Shown: piece by piece, positions 37,337-46,012 of the stretch | Layout of the letters: every line of letters begins with the position of its first letter | Position numbering within the stretch: position 1 is the first letter of the stretch | DNA from: Polaromonas sp. CF318 | GTDB taxonomy: Bacteria; Pseudomonadota; Gammaproteobacteria; Burkholderiales; Burkholderiaceae_C | NCBI RefSeq assembly: GCF_000282655.1 | Contig: NZ_AKIV01000060.1 | Span: forward strand, 1-64,000 | DNA length: 64,000 bases | Reading direction: 5' to 3' | The notes under the pieces: generated by a model | The model's input: the letters and a program-made list of their open reading frames with translations, nothing else | Databases searched by the model: none | Told to the model about the DNA's origin: nothing | Translations under genes and position numbers: made by a program

Positions 37337-37843
37337 CTAGCCGGCAGCCTTGACTTCAAGTTTGTTGTCCACCGATTTGACGCCTTTGACCGCCTTGGCC
37401 AGCTCGGCGGCCTTGTCGCGGGCGGCCGTCGTGGGCGCGGAGCCCTTGAGGATCACTGCGCCGTCACGGGTGTCCACATTGATCTTGAGCACGCTCAGGT
37501 CGGGGTCCTTCGCGAAGCCCGCGGTGACGGTGGTGGTGATGGTGAGGTCGTCGATTTTTTCACCGGCCTTGGCGGCCATGTCCTTGCCGGAAGACTCGGC
37601 GCTCTGGGTCGCGTTTTTCACTGCGGCGCCGGCACTGGCCATCTCGCTCTCGGCCTTGGCTTTGGCCCTGGCCGCGGCGTCTTCGGTTTTCGCAATGGCC
37701 GAGTCGAGTTGCTGGCCGGCTGTTTTGCCCTCGTCCTGCTTGTTGCAGGCCGACAGGGCCAGCGCCAGGGATGCCGCGACCAGGACGGCCAGCGGACGCA
37801 GGGCATGGCTCGCATGCGAGGGATTCAAGAGGGTGGGAATCAT
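37337..37843 (-). CDS. BON-domain lipoprotein with alanine-rich linker
   Basis: This 168-residue protein has a lipoprotein signal (hydrophobic helix PLAVLVAASLALALSAC with the lipobox LSAC), an alanine/lysine-rich, probably helical linker of ~50 residues and a C-terminal BON domain (DDLTITTTVTAGFAKDPDLSVL...DGAVILKGSAPT...VKSVDNKLEV). It shares the BON family with the convergent gene at 36931 but is not a close copy. The probable role is in the envelope stress response. A TCCTAC element lies 133 nt upstream of its start. Confidence 0.88.
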   Translation of the reverse strand: MIPTLLNPSHASHALRPLAVLVAASLALALSACNKQDEGKTAGQQLDSAIAKTEDAAARAKAKAESEMASAGAAVKNATQSAESSGKDMAAKAGEKIDDLTITTTVTAGFAKDPDLSVLKINVDTRDGAVILKGSAPTTAARDKAAELAKAVKGVKSVDNKLEVKAAG

Positions 37844-37975
37844 GGTGGCTCCTTATCGGGATGTGAGGGGCCCGGCCTGAACGGCCGGGCGCAAGAAAAT
37901 GGCGAAGCGGCGTTCGCGCACATTCACTCTAGCCAGATGGCCCGTTGCCGCACATCGGCCCAGGCTGAAACAGCC

Positions 37976-37981
37976 GTAGGA
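37976..37981 (-). promoter_or_regulatory. TCCTAC element upstream of BON gene 37337-37843
   Basis: On the minus strand this reads TCCTAC in a CCTTGTCCTACGGC context. It ends 133 nt before the start codon at 37843, the same spacing as for the DUF1328 gene. Confidence 0.35.
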
Positions 37982-37999
37982 CAAGGGGCAGCGCCCGTA

Positions 38000-38521
38000 T
38001 TAGCGGCAGCTGCCGTGCCGCTTGCGGAATTGCGCGGGATACACCGGCGGCGCGGCGTGCGACGGCGAGAAGATTCCCAGTCCCGCGGCCCTGGCGTGGC
38101 GCTGCTGCGCAGCATAGGGGCCGGCGTTGCCCCGGTTGCGGTAAGACCAGGCCAGGCCCTGCGCCACCATCCAGCGGCCTGTGTCATCGCCTTTGAAGCT
38201 GATCTTCGCCAGCAGGCGGCCGTAGTCATCATACTGCCGCCCGTGCACCGCCACGCGCTGGCCCAGCAGCATGCGCATCAGCGCGTCGCGGGAGGCGGTG
38301 CCGCCGGCCTGGCAGATTTCCGGCGCATCTATGCCGCTGATGCGAATGCTGACCGGCTTGCCGCCGCCGGGCGGCCGCACCCTCAGCGTGTCGCCGTCGA
38401 CCACATAGGTCACCACGCCGGACCAGGCGCTTGGTGTGGACTTCGCTTGGGAAGATGCCTGGACGGGAAGCCACGAGCCCAGCAGCGCGGCCATCACGAG
38501 AGCTCTGGAAAAGAACACCAT
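38000..38521 (-). CDS. Thermonuclease-family (SNase-like) secreted nuclease
   Basis: This 173-residue protein has a signal peptide (MVFFSRALVMAALLGSWLPVQA) and a staphylococcal-nuclease-like OB fold. YVVDGDTLRVR, ISGIDAPEI and YDDYGRLLAKI hold the expected acidic and arginine active-site residues. It should act outside the cytoplasm as a calcium-dependent nuclease. The ATG at 38521 was preferred to a TTG ten codons upstream because it gives a clean signal peptide. It lies 16 nt after the DUF429 gene, so the two may be co-transcribed. Its C-terminus is short and basic. Confidence 0.88.
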   Translation of the reverse strand: MVFFSRALVMAALLGSWLPVQASSQAKSTPSAWSGVVTYVVDGDTLRVRPPGGGKPVSIRISGIDAPEICQAGGTASRDALMRMLLGQRVAVHGRQYDDYGRLLAKISFKGDDTGRWMVAQGLAWSYRNRGNAGPYAAQQRHARAAGLGIFSPSHAAPPVYPAQFRKRHGSCR

Positions 38522-38537
38522 CGCGTAAAGAGGGCGG

Positions 38538-39356
38538 TCAGGCTGTGACAATCCAGCCTTCCAGTGGGTCCATCTCCAGCGGCAAACCGTAGCGCGGCGC
38601 GCCCTGCCGCTGCGCCCAGGCCGCCTGCATCAGGCACAGCACGGCATCCAGGCTGTCGCCGCTGGCGTCGTCAGCCAGCGCGTCGCGCTGGGCATGGCTG
38701 ACTTTCAGGCGCAGCCCCAGCCGGGTTTGCCCGTTTTCCAGCGCGGTGATCAGGTCCTTGCGCGCGATCAGCCGCTCCGGCGTCTGTTTGGCCTTGTCGT
38801 CGTTCTTGTAGCTGCGCTTTCCGATCAGCTCTCGCGCCAGCAGCCCGGGATAGGCTTCCAGCGCGACACGGCCGGGGTCGCCCGCGTGCAGGCCCGGGAT
38901 GTGCACACCGGCCGCCAGCAGCAGCGGCAGCGCGGCGTGCAGCATGTAGGCCACAGGCGGGTTGACCCACTTCATCGACGGGCTGGAGCCTGCCAGCTTG
39001 TCGAAGGCGCGGTGCGCAAATTTTCCGCCCACCGGACGCGCGTCGCAGAACGCGGCGAAGGTTGTGCGAATTTCCGCGCGCGACAGGCCGGCGTAGTGCT
39101 CCACGCACTCGCGCCATTGCAACGGCCAGCCCAGGTGTTCCACCAATTCGCGCGGCAACCCGAACGGAAAATCGAAGCCGCCCACCCACTCGCTCGGCTG
39201 CGACAGCCAGGCCGCGAACGCATCCAGGGTTTCGAGCCTTTCCAGCCGCTCGAGCATCACCCGGCCGCCGGCTTCGTGGCCCAGTGCCATGACGATCGGC
39301 TTGCGGCGCGTCGGTGTGCTGGAAAAGTCGCAGCCGAGCAAGGGCGTGTTGGCCAT
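38538..39356 (-). CDS. DUF429 family protein (predicted RNase H-like fold)
   Basis: This 272-residue protein begins with a strand-acid pattern (LLGCDFSSTPT), continues with GGFDFPFGLPRELV and ends with GDSLDAVLCLMQAAW. These spaced acidic residues are typical of the DUF429 family, which is predicted to have an RNase H-like fold and is often annotated as a possible nuclease. The family assignment is by motif resemblance; the function is unknown. It follows the EamA gene by 2 nt and precedes the nuclease gene. Confidence 0.65.
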   Translation of the reverse strand: MANTPLLGCDFSSTPTRRKPIVMALGHEAGGRVMLERLERLETLDAFAAWLSQPSEWVGGFDFPFGLPRELVEHLGWPLQWRECVEHYAGLSRAEIRTTFAAFCDARPVGGKFAHRAFDKLAGSSPSMKWVNPPVAYMLHAALPLLLAAGVHIPGLHAGDPGRVALEAYPGLLARELIGKRSYKNDDKAKQTPERLIARKDLITALENGQTRLGLRLKVSHAQRDALADDASGDSLDAVLCLMQAAWAQRQGAPRYGLPLEMDPLEGWIVTA

Positions 39357-39358
39357 GG

Positions 39359-40240
39359 TCAGCCCACCGCCAACGCCATCACGCCGGCCGCGATGAAGCC
39401 GGCTCCGAGCAATCGCAGCAGGCGGTCGCCCTCACCCAGCAACTGGCCACCGATCAGCGCGGCGAACAGCATGGAAATTTCCCGCGCGGGCGCGACGTGC
39501 GAGAGCGGGGCCGTCTGCATGGCGTAGAGCACCAGCACATAGGACACGGGACTGATGATGCCGACAAAGACCGCGTATTTCCACTGCCGCCGCCACAGCA
39601 GGGCCGCGGCCGGCACGTCACGCAGCACCTGCGGAGCGACCACGACCAGCCGCAGCAGGTTACCCATGTAGTCCAGCAGGATCGGCGACATGAGCAAGAC
39701 CTTGACCGTGTAGCCGTCCACCACCGTGTAGCTCGCAATGAAGACGCCGGTGATCAGCCCATAGATCATGCCCTTGTGGATACGCTTGCGTTGCGCCGGA
39801 TCGTGCGTGGCCCGCCACAGGCCCGGCCCGCCGGCGATAAGAAACACGCCCACGACCACACCGGCAATGCCCGCGGCGCCGAGGGTGGAGATCTGCTCCC
39901 CCAGCACGAAGATCGCGGCCAGCGACGACAGCAAGGGGCCCGAGCCACGCGCCAGCGGATAGACCACGGTGAGGTCGGCCTTGCGGTAGCCGCGCAGCAG
40001 CACGACGTAGTACAGCGTGTGGAGGACGGCGCTGGCGGCCAGCAGCAGCCACTCCGCGCTGCCCCAGCCCGGCACCTGGTCCTTGCCCAGCCAGATGCCC
40101 AGCGGCGCCCAGAACAGCATCATCACGATGCTGGTGAAAGCGGCGAAGCGAACATCGCCGCCGGCCTTTTTGGCGGCGATGTTCCAGCTGGCGTGAATCA
40201 GGCCGGCAAGAACAATCAGGGCAAGGGCGGAAAGGGGCAC
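39359..40240 (-). CDS. EamA-type (DMT superfamily) transporter
   Basis: This 293-residue inner-membrane protein has about ten hydrophobic helices arranged in two EamA repeats. The first ends near VYPLARGSGPLLSSLAAIFVLGE and the second near LSHVAPAREISMLFAALIGGQLL, both with the proline/glutamate pattern of the DMT family. Members export metabolites or amino acids; the substrate is unknown. It is the first gene of a three-gene minus-strand run with the DUF429 and nuclease genes. A dispersed repeat lies directly upstream. Confidence 0.9.
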   Translation of the reverse strand: MPLSALALIVLAGLIHASWNIAAKKAGGDVRFAAFTSIVMMLFWAPLGIWLGKDQVPGWGSAEWLLLAASAVLHTLYYVVLLRGYRKADLTVVYPLARGSGPLLSSLAAIFVLGEQISTLGAAGIAGVVVGVFLIAGGPGLWRATHDPAQRKRIHKGMIYGLITGVFIASYTVVDGYTVKVLLMSPILLDYMGNLLRLVVVAPQVLRDVPAAALLWRRQWKYAVFVGIISPVSYVLVLYAMQTAPLSHVAPAREISMLFAALIGGQLLGEGDRLLRLLGAGFIAAGVMALAVG

Positions 40241-40290
40241 CGGTCAAGCCAACACAACAAGGCTGCGGTGCAGCATGAAGCGCCTTCTTG

Positions 40291-40384
40291 CCAGCCAGGG
40301 CCGCGGAACCGGCTTTGCCGGGCCGCAGGCGCAACGCCCCCTCGGGAGGTAGCTACCCGCGCAACGGCGGAGCGTGGGGGTCAT
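40291..40384 (+). repeat. Dispersed intergenic repeat, copy 2
   Basis: This ~94-nt copy shares the GGGCCGCGGAACCGGC segment, GCCGCAGGCGCA and the closing GTGGGGGTCAT with the copy at 57690. The middle is altered. It fills the 148-nt gap between the BLUF gene (whose stop is 40389) and the EamA gene start. Confidence 0.8.
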
Positions 40385-40388
40385 CTAC

Positions 40389-40811
40389 TCAAACGCGCCC
40401 GCAGATGGAGGCGGTGGCCATCAGGTCTTCGAGCAGCGCGTACGACACCTTGCCGGAGACGGAATAGGGGTCGAGCTCGGCCTTCTCGGAATACTTCAGC
40501 AGGATGGAATGGTTGAGCTTGGAGAGGTTGACCTGCCCCATGGTCCAGCCGCCGAAGCGCCGCTCGGAGATTTCCTCGAAGTGCAGCAGCACCACGTCCT
40601 TGTGGCGGGCGTCCTGCTGGATGTGGCCGAACAGGTCGCTGACCGCCATGCGCCCGCCTTCGATGGCCTGCAGGAAGATGCCGCCGCCGTAGCAGAGGAT
40701 GCCGGTGATGCCGGTGGCCGGGTTGTGCTGGCGCGACTGCGACAGGATGCCCTCGATGGCTTCGGGGCTGGTGTCGACCGCGCGGCTTGCGTAAAGTAAA
40801 CGTACGAGCAT
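40389..40811 (-). CDS. BLUF-domain blue-light photoreceptor
   Basis: This 140-residue protein is a short BLUF protein, a flavin-binding blue-light sensor. The key residues are present: Tyr7 (LLYAS), Asn30 (RQHNPATGITG), Gln48 (FLQAIEG), and Trp89 and Met91 (FGGWTMG). The ~45-residue C-terminal extension has no enzymatic domain, so it must signal by protein contact. The start at 40811 puts the domain at the N-terminus. The gene lies 2 nt after the folE stop on the same strand, so FolE and BLUF are almost certainly co-expressed. Confidence 0.92.
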   Translation of the reverse strand: MLVRLLYASRAVDTSPEAIEGILSQSRQHNPATGITGILCYGGGIFLQAIEGGRMAVSDLFGHIQQDARHKDVVLLHFEEISERRFGGWTMGQVNLSKLNHSILLKYSEKAELDPYSVSGKVSYALLEDLMATASICGRV

Positions 40812-40813
40812 GC

Positions 40814-41536
40814 TTAGCCTTTTTGCGGAATCAGTGCGAGAAATTCGCGGCGCAGGGTCGAATCTTTCAGGAACACGCCGCGCATCACCGAGTTGATCAT
40901 CTTGCTGTCCATGTCTTTCACGCCGCGCCAGGCCATGCAGTAGTGGCTGGCCTCCATCACGATGGCCAGGCCGTCGGGCTGGGTTTTTTCCATGATGAGG
41001 TCGGCCAGTTGCACCACGGCCTCTTCCTGGATCTGCGGGCGGCCCATGACCCATTCAGCCAGGCGCGCGTATTTGGACAGGCCGATCACATTGGTGTGCT
41101 CATTGGGCAGTACGCCTATCCAGATCTTGCCGATGACCGGGCAGAAGTGATGGGAGCAGGCGCTGCGCACCGTGATAGGCCCGACGATCATGAGCTCGTT
41201 GAGGTGCTCGGCGTTGGGGAACTCGGTGATGGTGGGCGAGGCCACGTAGCGGCCCTTGAACACCTCGTTGAGGTACATCTTGGCCACGCGGCGCGCGGTG
41301 TTGTTGGTGTTGTGGTCGCCGGCGGTGTCTATCACCAGGCTGTCGAGCACGCCCTGCATCTTGCCTTCGACTTCGTCCAGCAGTTTTTCGAGTTCGCCGG
41401 GCTGGATGAACTGGGCGATGTTGTCATTGGCGTGAAAGCGCTTGCGCGCCAGCGCCAGCCGTTCGCGGATCTTGACGGAAACGGGCGTACCCTCGCCGGT
41501 CGCGTCCTGGGGGGGCGTGTCGGATTTCATAAGCAT
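40814..41536 (-). CDS. folE: GTP cyclohydrolase I
   Basis: This 240-residue enzyme converts GTP to dihydroneopterin triphosphate, the first step of folate synthesis. The zinc ligands and core motifs are VRSACSHHFCPVIGK and ASHYCMAWRGVKD, and EFPNAEHLNELMIVG precedes them. The N-terminal ~40 residues are a variable extension. Starts at 41536 and 41530 are both possible. It is co-transcribed with the BLUF gene (2-nt gap). NudB, which acts on its product, is encoded 1.5 kb upstream on the same strand. Confidence 0.96.
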   Translation of the reverse strand: MLMKSDTPPQDATGEGTPVSVKIRERLALARKRFHANDNIAQFIQPGELEKLLDEVEGKMQGVLDSLVIDTAGDHNTNNTARRVAKMYLNEVFKGRYVASPTITEFPNAEHLNELMIVGPITVRSACSHHFCPVIGKIWIGVLPNEHTNVIGLSKYARLAEWVMGRPQIQEEAVVQLADLIMEKTQPDGLAIVMEASHYCMAWRGVKDMDSKMINSVMRGVFLKDSTLRREFLALIPQKG

Positions 41537-41671
41537 GCCAGATATTACCAGCCCGTCCCCCTGCCGTCTTGTCCGGAATTTGGCGGGGTCTTTGGCCTTC
41601 TGACCCATCCGCATGGGCGCATGCAGCTATCAATTTAGGAGCTGATTACCGGAAACGGCGGTTTCGGGAAG

Positions 41672-42892
41672 TCAATAGCGCTGGCCCGCCACCAGCAACG
41701 CCAGCCGCACCAGGGCATAAGCCCCCCAGCCCCGCAGGCGCTGGCCCAGGGGGCGGTGGCTGTGGGCGGCCGGATCCATGCGCCGCCCCTGCTTGACCAT
41801 GGCATCGCGCAAAATGCCCGCCAAGCCTTCGGCAAAGGCCTTGTCCTCGACCACCACGTTGGCTTCACGGGCCAGCAGCAGGCTCAAGGGGTCCAGGTTG
41901 GACGAACCCACGGTGGCCCAGTGCCCGTCCACCACGGCCACCTTGGCGTGCAGAAAGCCGGCCTCGTATTCATGGATCTCCACGCCCGCCGCCAGCAGGA
42001 CGCCGTAGACGGGCCGGGCCGCGTGGTATTGCATGAAGTACTCATAGCGGCCCTGCAGCAACAAGGTGACGCGCACGCCGCGCCGCGCCGCGCCTATCAG
42101 GGCGCGCCGCAGCTTGCGCCCCGGCAGGAAGTAGGCGTTGGCGATGATGATCTCGTGGTGAGCTTTGCCTATAGCCTTGCGGTAGGCGCGCTCTATGCTG
42201 CTGCGGTTGCGCAGGTTGTCGCGCAATACCATCGCCGCCCTGGGGCCGGCACCGTGGCCTGCGGCGGGCGGCGTAGCGCCCGTGCGCCCGCCGTAACCCG
42301 CCGCCTTGAACTTCTCCCACGCGGCGTTCATGTGCCGCTGCCGCGCGCTGTAACCCGCCTGCACGCGCCACCACAGCAGCGCCATGGCATCGGCGGCCTC
42401 CAGCGCCAGCGGCCCGGTGGCGGCCACGGCAAAATCGACGCGCGGCGCCTGGAGCTCCCCGTGATTCGGGTCGTAGAAATCGTCGAGCACATTGATGCCG
42501 CCGCAAAACACCGTGTGCTGGTCAACGACGCACAGCTTGCGGTGCAGGCGGCGCCAGCGCTCCGGCACCAGCAGGCCCAGGCCGCTCAAGCCCGTGCCCA
42601 AGGGAGAGTACACGCACCAGTCGACCTTGGCCTGCGCGAATTTTTCGCGCCATTCGGCCGGCAGCGGGCTGGTGCCTATGCCGTCCACCAGCACCTGCAC
42701 CGTCACGCCGCGGCTGGCGGCGCGCACCAGCGCCTCAGCCACCTGCGCCCCGGCGCCGTGAAAATCGAAAATATAGGTTTCCAGCTGGACCCAGCTATGC
42801 GCCGCATCCAGCGCCTGGACCAAAGCGGGGAAAAAATCCCGCCCGCCCTGGAGCAGTTGCAGCGCGCCGGTCTTGTGGAGGGGATACAGCAT
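41672..42892 (-). CDS. clsB: Cardiolipin synthase B-like phospholipase D protein
   Basis: This 406-residue protein has two HKD phospholipase D motifs: HRKLCVVDQHTVFCGGIN and HAKVAVVDGHWATVGSSNLDPLS. This makes it a cardiolipin or phosphatidyl transferase of the ClsB type, which lacks N-terminal membrane helices; ANAYFLPGRKLRRAL is another family segment. The ATG at 42892 gives MLYPLHKTG as the start. It lies downstream of nudB (145 nt), in a stretch whose order aspS-nudB-cls I know from other Betaproteobacteria. Confidence 0.9.
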   Translation of the reverse strand: MLYPLHKTGALQLLQGGRDFFPALVQALDAAHSWVQLETYIFDFHGAGAQVAEALVRAASRGVTVQVLVDGIGTSPLPAEWREKFAQAKVDWCVYSPLGTGLSGLGLLVPERWRRLHRKLCVVDQHTVFCGGINVLDDFYDPNHGELQAPRVDFAVAATGPLALEAADAMALLWWRVQAGYSARQRHMNAAWEKFKAAGYGGRTGATPPAAGHGAGPRAAMVLRDNLRNRSSIERAYRKAIGKAHHEIIIANAYFLPGRKLRRALIGAARRGVRVTLLLQGRYEYFMQYHAARPVYGVLLAAGVEIHEYEAGFLHAKVAVVDGHWATVGSSNLDPLSLLLAREANVVVEDKAFAEGLAGILRDAMVKQGRRMDPAAHSHRPLGQRLRGWGAYALVRLALLVAGQRY

Positions 42893-43037
42893 GGGCGGTG
42901 GCGTTCGTCCCTGTGCGAATGGAGAGATGGGCGTGGGGTCCGTCCCATTTAAACCGAGCAGCCGGTGTTTGCCAATCCCGTGAAACGCCAACTCACAAAG
43001 TGTTGCGCCTGCGCGCGGCCCCTGTGGCCTTTGCGGC

Positions 43038-43484
43038 TCAGGCCATGAATTGCGGCAGCAGCAGCACCGCCTCGGCATTCGAGGGCGAGAAGCACAGGTC
43101 GGCCGCCGCGTGGTGCGGCAGCCATTGCCAGGCGGTGTGCTCCCGGGGGTTGAGCTTCACCTCGCGGGCCTCGGGCAGGCACAGGCTGAAGACGTGCTCG
43201 GTGTTGCGGGTCACGCCAGGTGCATAACGATGGCGCCAGACCGGGTAGATCTCGTAGACGTTGGCAAGGCCCCAGTCGCGGAACTGCGCCGGCGGAGCCG
43301 CGATGCCCGTCTCCTCAAGCACCTCGCGCATGGCGGTCTCCAGCAAGGGCTCGTCCACCCCGTCTTTGGACCCCGTCACGCTTTGCCAGAAGCCGGGATT
43401 ATCGGCGCGCTCTATCAGCAGCACCTCGCGCTGCGGCGTGTGGATGACCACCAGCACGGATTCGGGGATCTTGAAGGCTTTCAA
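43038..43484 (-). CDS. nudB: Dihydroneopterin triphosphate diphosphatase
   Basis: This 148-residue Nudix hydrolase removes pyrophosphate from dihydroneopterin triphosphate, the step after FolE in folate synthesis. The Nudix box is GSKDGVDEPLLETAMREV followed by LEETGI. The N-terminal IPESVLVVIHTPQREVLLIERAD and the segment GFWQSVTG are typical of NudB. It follows aspS by 36 nt on the same strand. Confidence 0.93.
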   Translation of the reverse strand: MKAFKIPESVLVVIHTPQREVLLIERADNPGFWQSVTGSKDGVDEPLLETAMREVLEETGIAAPPAQFRDWGLANVYEIYPVWRHRYAPGVTRNTEHVFSLCLPEAREVKLNPREHTAWQWLPHHAAADLCFSPSNAEAVLLLPQFMA

Positions 43485-43520
43485 GGCATCCCCGCTCCGG
43501 GCCGGCAGTTGGCGCGCCGT

Positions 43521-45326
43521 TTAGACGGGTTGGGGGTTGCGCAGGCGGATGTGCAGCTCGCGCAACTGTTTTTCGTCCACCGGGCTGGGCGCATGCGTGA
43601 GCAAGTCCTGCGCGCGCTGGGTTTTCGGGAAGGCGATCACGTCGCGGATCGACTCGGCGCCCGTCATCATGGTGACGATGCGGTCCAGGCCGAAGGCCAG
43701 GCCGCCGTGCGGCGGCGCGCCGTACTGCAGCGCGTCCAGCAGGAAGCCGAACTTCTGCTGGGCTTCTTCAGGGCCGATTTTCAGCGCGCTGAAAACCTTG
43801 CTCTGCACTTCGGCGCGGTGGATACGGACCGAGCCGCCGCCCAATTCCCAGCCGTTGAGCACCATGTCGTAGGCCTTGGCGATGCAGCGGCCCGGGTCGG
43901 TGTCCATCCAGTCTTCGTGGCCGTCCTTGGGCGCGGTGAAGGGGTGGTGCACGGCGCTCCAGCGCTGGCCATCCTCGTCGAACTCGAACATCGGGAAGTC
44001 CACCACCCACAGCGGCTTCCAGCCCTTGGTGAACAGGCCGGTCTTTTTGCCGAAGTCGCTATGGCCGACCTTCAGGCGCAGCGCGCCAATGCTGTCGTTG
44101 ACGATCTTGGCCTTGTCGGCGCCGAAGAAAATGATGTCGCCGTTCTGCGCGCCCGTGCGCTTGAGGATCTCGGCAATGGCGGCATCGTGGATGTTCTTGA
44201 CGATGGGGCTTTGCAGGCCCTCGCGGCCTTTGCCGGCGTCGTTGACCTTGATCCAGGCCAGGCCCTTGGCACCGTAGATCTTCACGAACTCGGTGTAGCC
44301 GTCGATCTCGCCGCGGCTCATCTCGGAGCCGCCGGGCACGCGCAGGGCCACCACGCGTCCGCCCGCCGTCGTGGCCGGCGCGCTGAAGACCTTGAAGTCC
44401 ACGTCGGCCATGACGTCGGTCAGTTCGGTGAATTCGAGGTTCACGCGCAGGTCGGGCTTGTCGGAGCCGAAGCGGTGCATGGCGTCGGCATAGGCCATGA
44501 CGGGGAACTCGCCCAGGTCGGTGTTCAGCACGGTCTTGAAGATGCTGCTGATCATGCCCTGGAACAGGTCGCGGATGTCCTGCTCGCCCATGAAGGAGGT
44601 TTCAATATCGATCTGCGTGAATTCGGGCTGGCGGTCCGCGCGCAGGTCTTCGTCGCGGAAGCACTTGGTGATCTGGTAGTAGCGGTCGAAGCCGGACACC
44701 ATGAGCAGCTGCTTGAACAGCTGCGGGCTTTGCGGCAGCGCGAAGAACATGCCCTCGTTGACGCGGCTGGGCACCAGGTAGTCGCGCGCGCCTTCGGGCG
44801 TGCTCTTGGTCAGCATCGGCGTTTCAATGTCGATGAAACCGTTGGCGTCGAGGAACTTGCGCGTTTCCATGGCCACGCGGTAGCGCAGCATCAGGTTGTT
44901 CTGCATGTAGGGGCGGCGCAGGTCCAGCACACGGTGCGTGAGGCGCGTCGTCTCCGACAGGTTGTCGTCGTCGAGCTGGAAGGGCGGCGTCACGCTGGGG
45001 TTCAGCACGATCAGTTCGTGGCACAGGACCTCGATCTTGCCGCTCTTGAGGTTCTCGTTGGTCGTGCCCTCGGGGCGAGCCCGCACCACGCCTTTGACCT
45101 GAACGCAGAATTCGTTGCGCACGCCTTCGGCGGTCTTGAACATGTCGGCACGGTCCGGGTCGCAAACCACCTGCACATAGCCTTCGCGGTCGCGCAGGTC
45201 GATGAAGATGACGCCGCCGTGGTCGCGCCGGCGGTTGACCCAGCCGCACAGGCTCACGGTCTGGCCCATGAGGCTCTCGGTCACCAGACCGCAATAGTTG
45301 GAACGCATTTGGGAAACGATGGCCAT
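43521..45326 (-). CDS. aspS: Aspartyl-tRNA synthetase
   Basis: This 601-residue class II enzyme charges tRNA-Asp, or tRNA-Asp and tRNA-Asn if it is non-discriminating. The N-terminal OB-fold domain ([19 protein letters not shown]), the motif 2 region ([22 protein letters not shown], as two parts) and motif 3 ([12 protein letters not shown]) are clear, and the bacterial GAD insertion lies between. The start at 45326 gives [13 protein letters not shown]; the ATG at 45308 would also fit. It is preceded by the DUF502 gene (44 nt) and followed by nudB. Confidence 0.97.
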   Translation of the reverse strand: MAIVSQMRSNYCGLVTESLMGQTVSLCGWVNRRRDHGGVIFIDLRDREGYVQVVCDPDRADMFKTAEGVRNEFCVQVKGVVRARPEGTTNENLKSGKIEVLCHELIVLNPSVTPPFQLDDDNLSETTRLTHRVLDLRRPYMQNNLMLRYRVAMETRKFLDANGFIDIETPMLTKSTPEGARDYLVPSRVNEGMFFALPQSPQLFKQLLMVSGFDRYYQITKCFRDEDLRADRQPEFTQIDIETSFMGEQDIRDLFQGMISSIFKTVLNTDLGEFPVMAYADAMHRFGSDKPDLRVNLEFTELTDVMADVDFKVFSAPATTAGGRVVALRVPGGSEMSRGEIDGYTEFVKIYGAKGLAWIKVNDAGKGREGLQSPIVKNIHDAAIAEILKRTGAQNGDIIFFGADKAKIVNDSIGALRLKVGHSDFGKKTGLFTKGWKPLWVVDFPMFEFDEDGQRWSAVHHPFTAPKDGHEDWMDTDPGRCIAKAYDMVLNGWELGGGSVRIHRAEVQSKVFSALKIGPEEAQQKFGFLLDALQYGAPPHGGLAFGLDRIVTMMTGAESIRDVIAFPKTQRAQDLLTHAPSPVDEKQLRELHIRLRNPQPV

Positions 45327-45370
45327 AAAAATACTCGAACTTTCAGCGCTTTTGGGGCGGTTGTCGCCGT

Positions 45371-46012
45371 TTAAAGGGGAGGGGTCAGGGGCAGGGTCGC
45401 GGGCAGCGGCGCGGGCTTTGCGGGCACCACGACACCCATGGAAATCACGTAGGTCAGGGCTTCATCGACGCTCATCTTGAGTTCGATGCAGTCGCTTTTT
45501 TTCAGCATCACGAAATAGCCGCCGGTGGGGTTGGGCGTGGTCGGGACGTAAACGCTCAGGTAGTCGCCCTGCAGGTGGTTGACCACGTCGCCGCCGGGCG
45601 TGCCGGTGAGAAAACCTATGGTCCAGACGCCTTCACGCGGCCACTGCACCAGCAGGGCCTTGCGAAAGGCGTTGCCGTTTTCTGAAAACACCGTGTCGGA
45701 GACCTGCTTCACACTCGAATAGATGGAGCGGACGATGGGGATGCGGCTCAGGAAGGAATTGCCCCAGCGCACCAGCTTCTTGCCGAAAAAATTGCTGGCG
45801 AAGGCGCCCATCAGCAGCACGATCAGCAGCATGAGCAGCACGCCGAAGCCGGGGATGTGAAAACCCAGCAGCTTGTCGGGATGCCAGGCGCCCGGCAGGA
45901 TCAGCAGCGTCTGGTCCAGCGTGCCGACGATCCAGTCGAGCACCCACAGCGTGATCGCCAGGGGCACCAGCACCAGGAGTCCGGCCAGAAGCCAGCGGCG
46001 AATGGATGCCAT
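45371..46012 (-). CDS. DUF502 membrane protein
   Basis: This 213-residue inner-membrane protein has two or three N-terminal hydrophobic helices ([38 protein letters not shown]) and the DUF502 signature region [16 protein letters not shown] followed by VFVPTTPNP-like residues (here [13 protein letters not shown]). The function is unknown. It overlaps the FmdB gene stop through TGATG, an indication of translational coupling, and is 44 nt upstream of aspS. Confidence 0.9.
   Translation of the reverse strand: MASIRRWLLAGLLVLVPLAITLWVLDWIVGTLDQTLLILPGAWHPDKLLGFHIPGFGVLLMLLIVLLMGAFASNFFGKKLVRWGNSFLSRIPIVRSIYSSVKQVSDTVFSENGNAFRKALLVQWPREGVWTIGFLTGTPGGDVVNHLQGDYLSVYVPTTPNPTGGYFVMLKKSDCIELKMSVDEALTYVISMGVVVPAKPAPLPATLPLTPPL

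Noticed and set aside
43050-45374. Long plus-strand open frame (774 codons) opposite aspS and nudB
   Set aside because: It spans two genes on the other strand and has shadow-type composition without recognisable domains.
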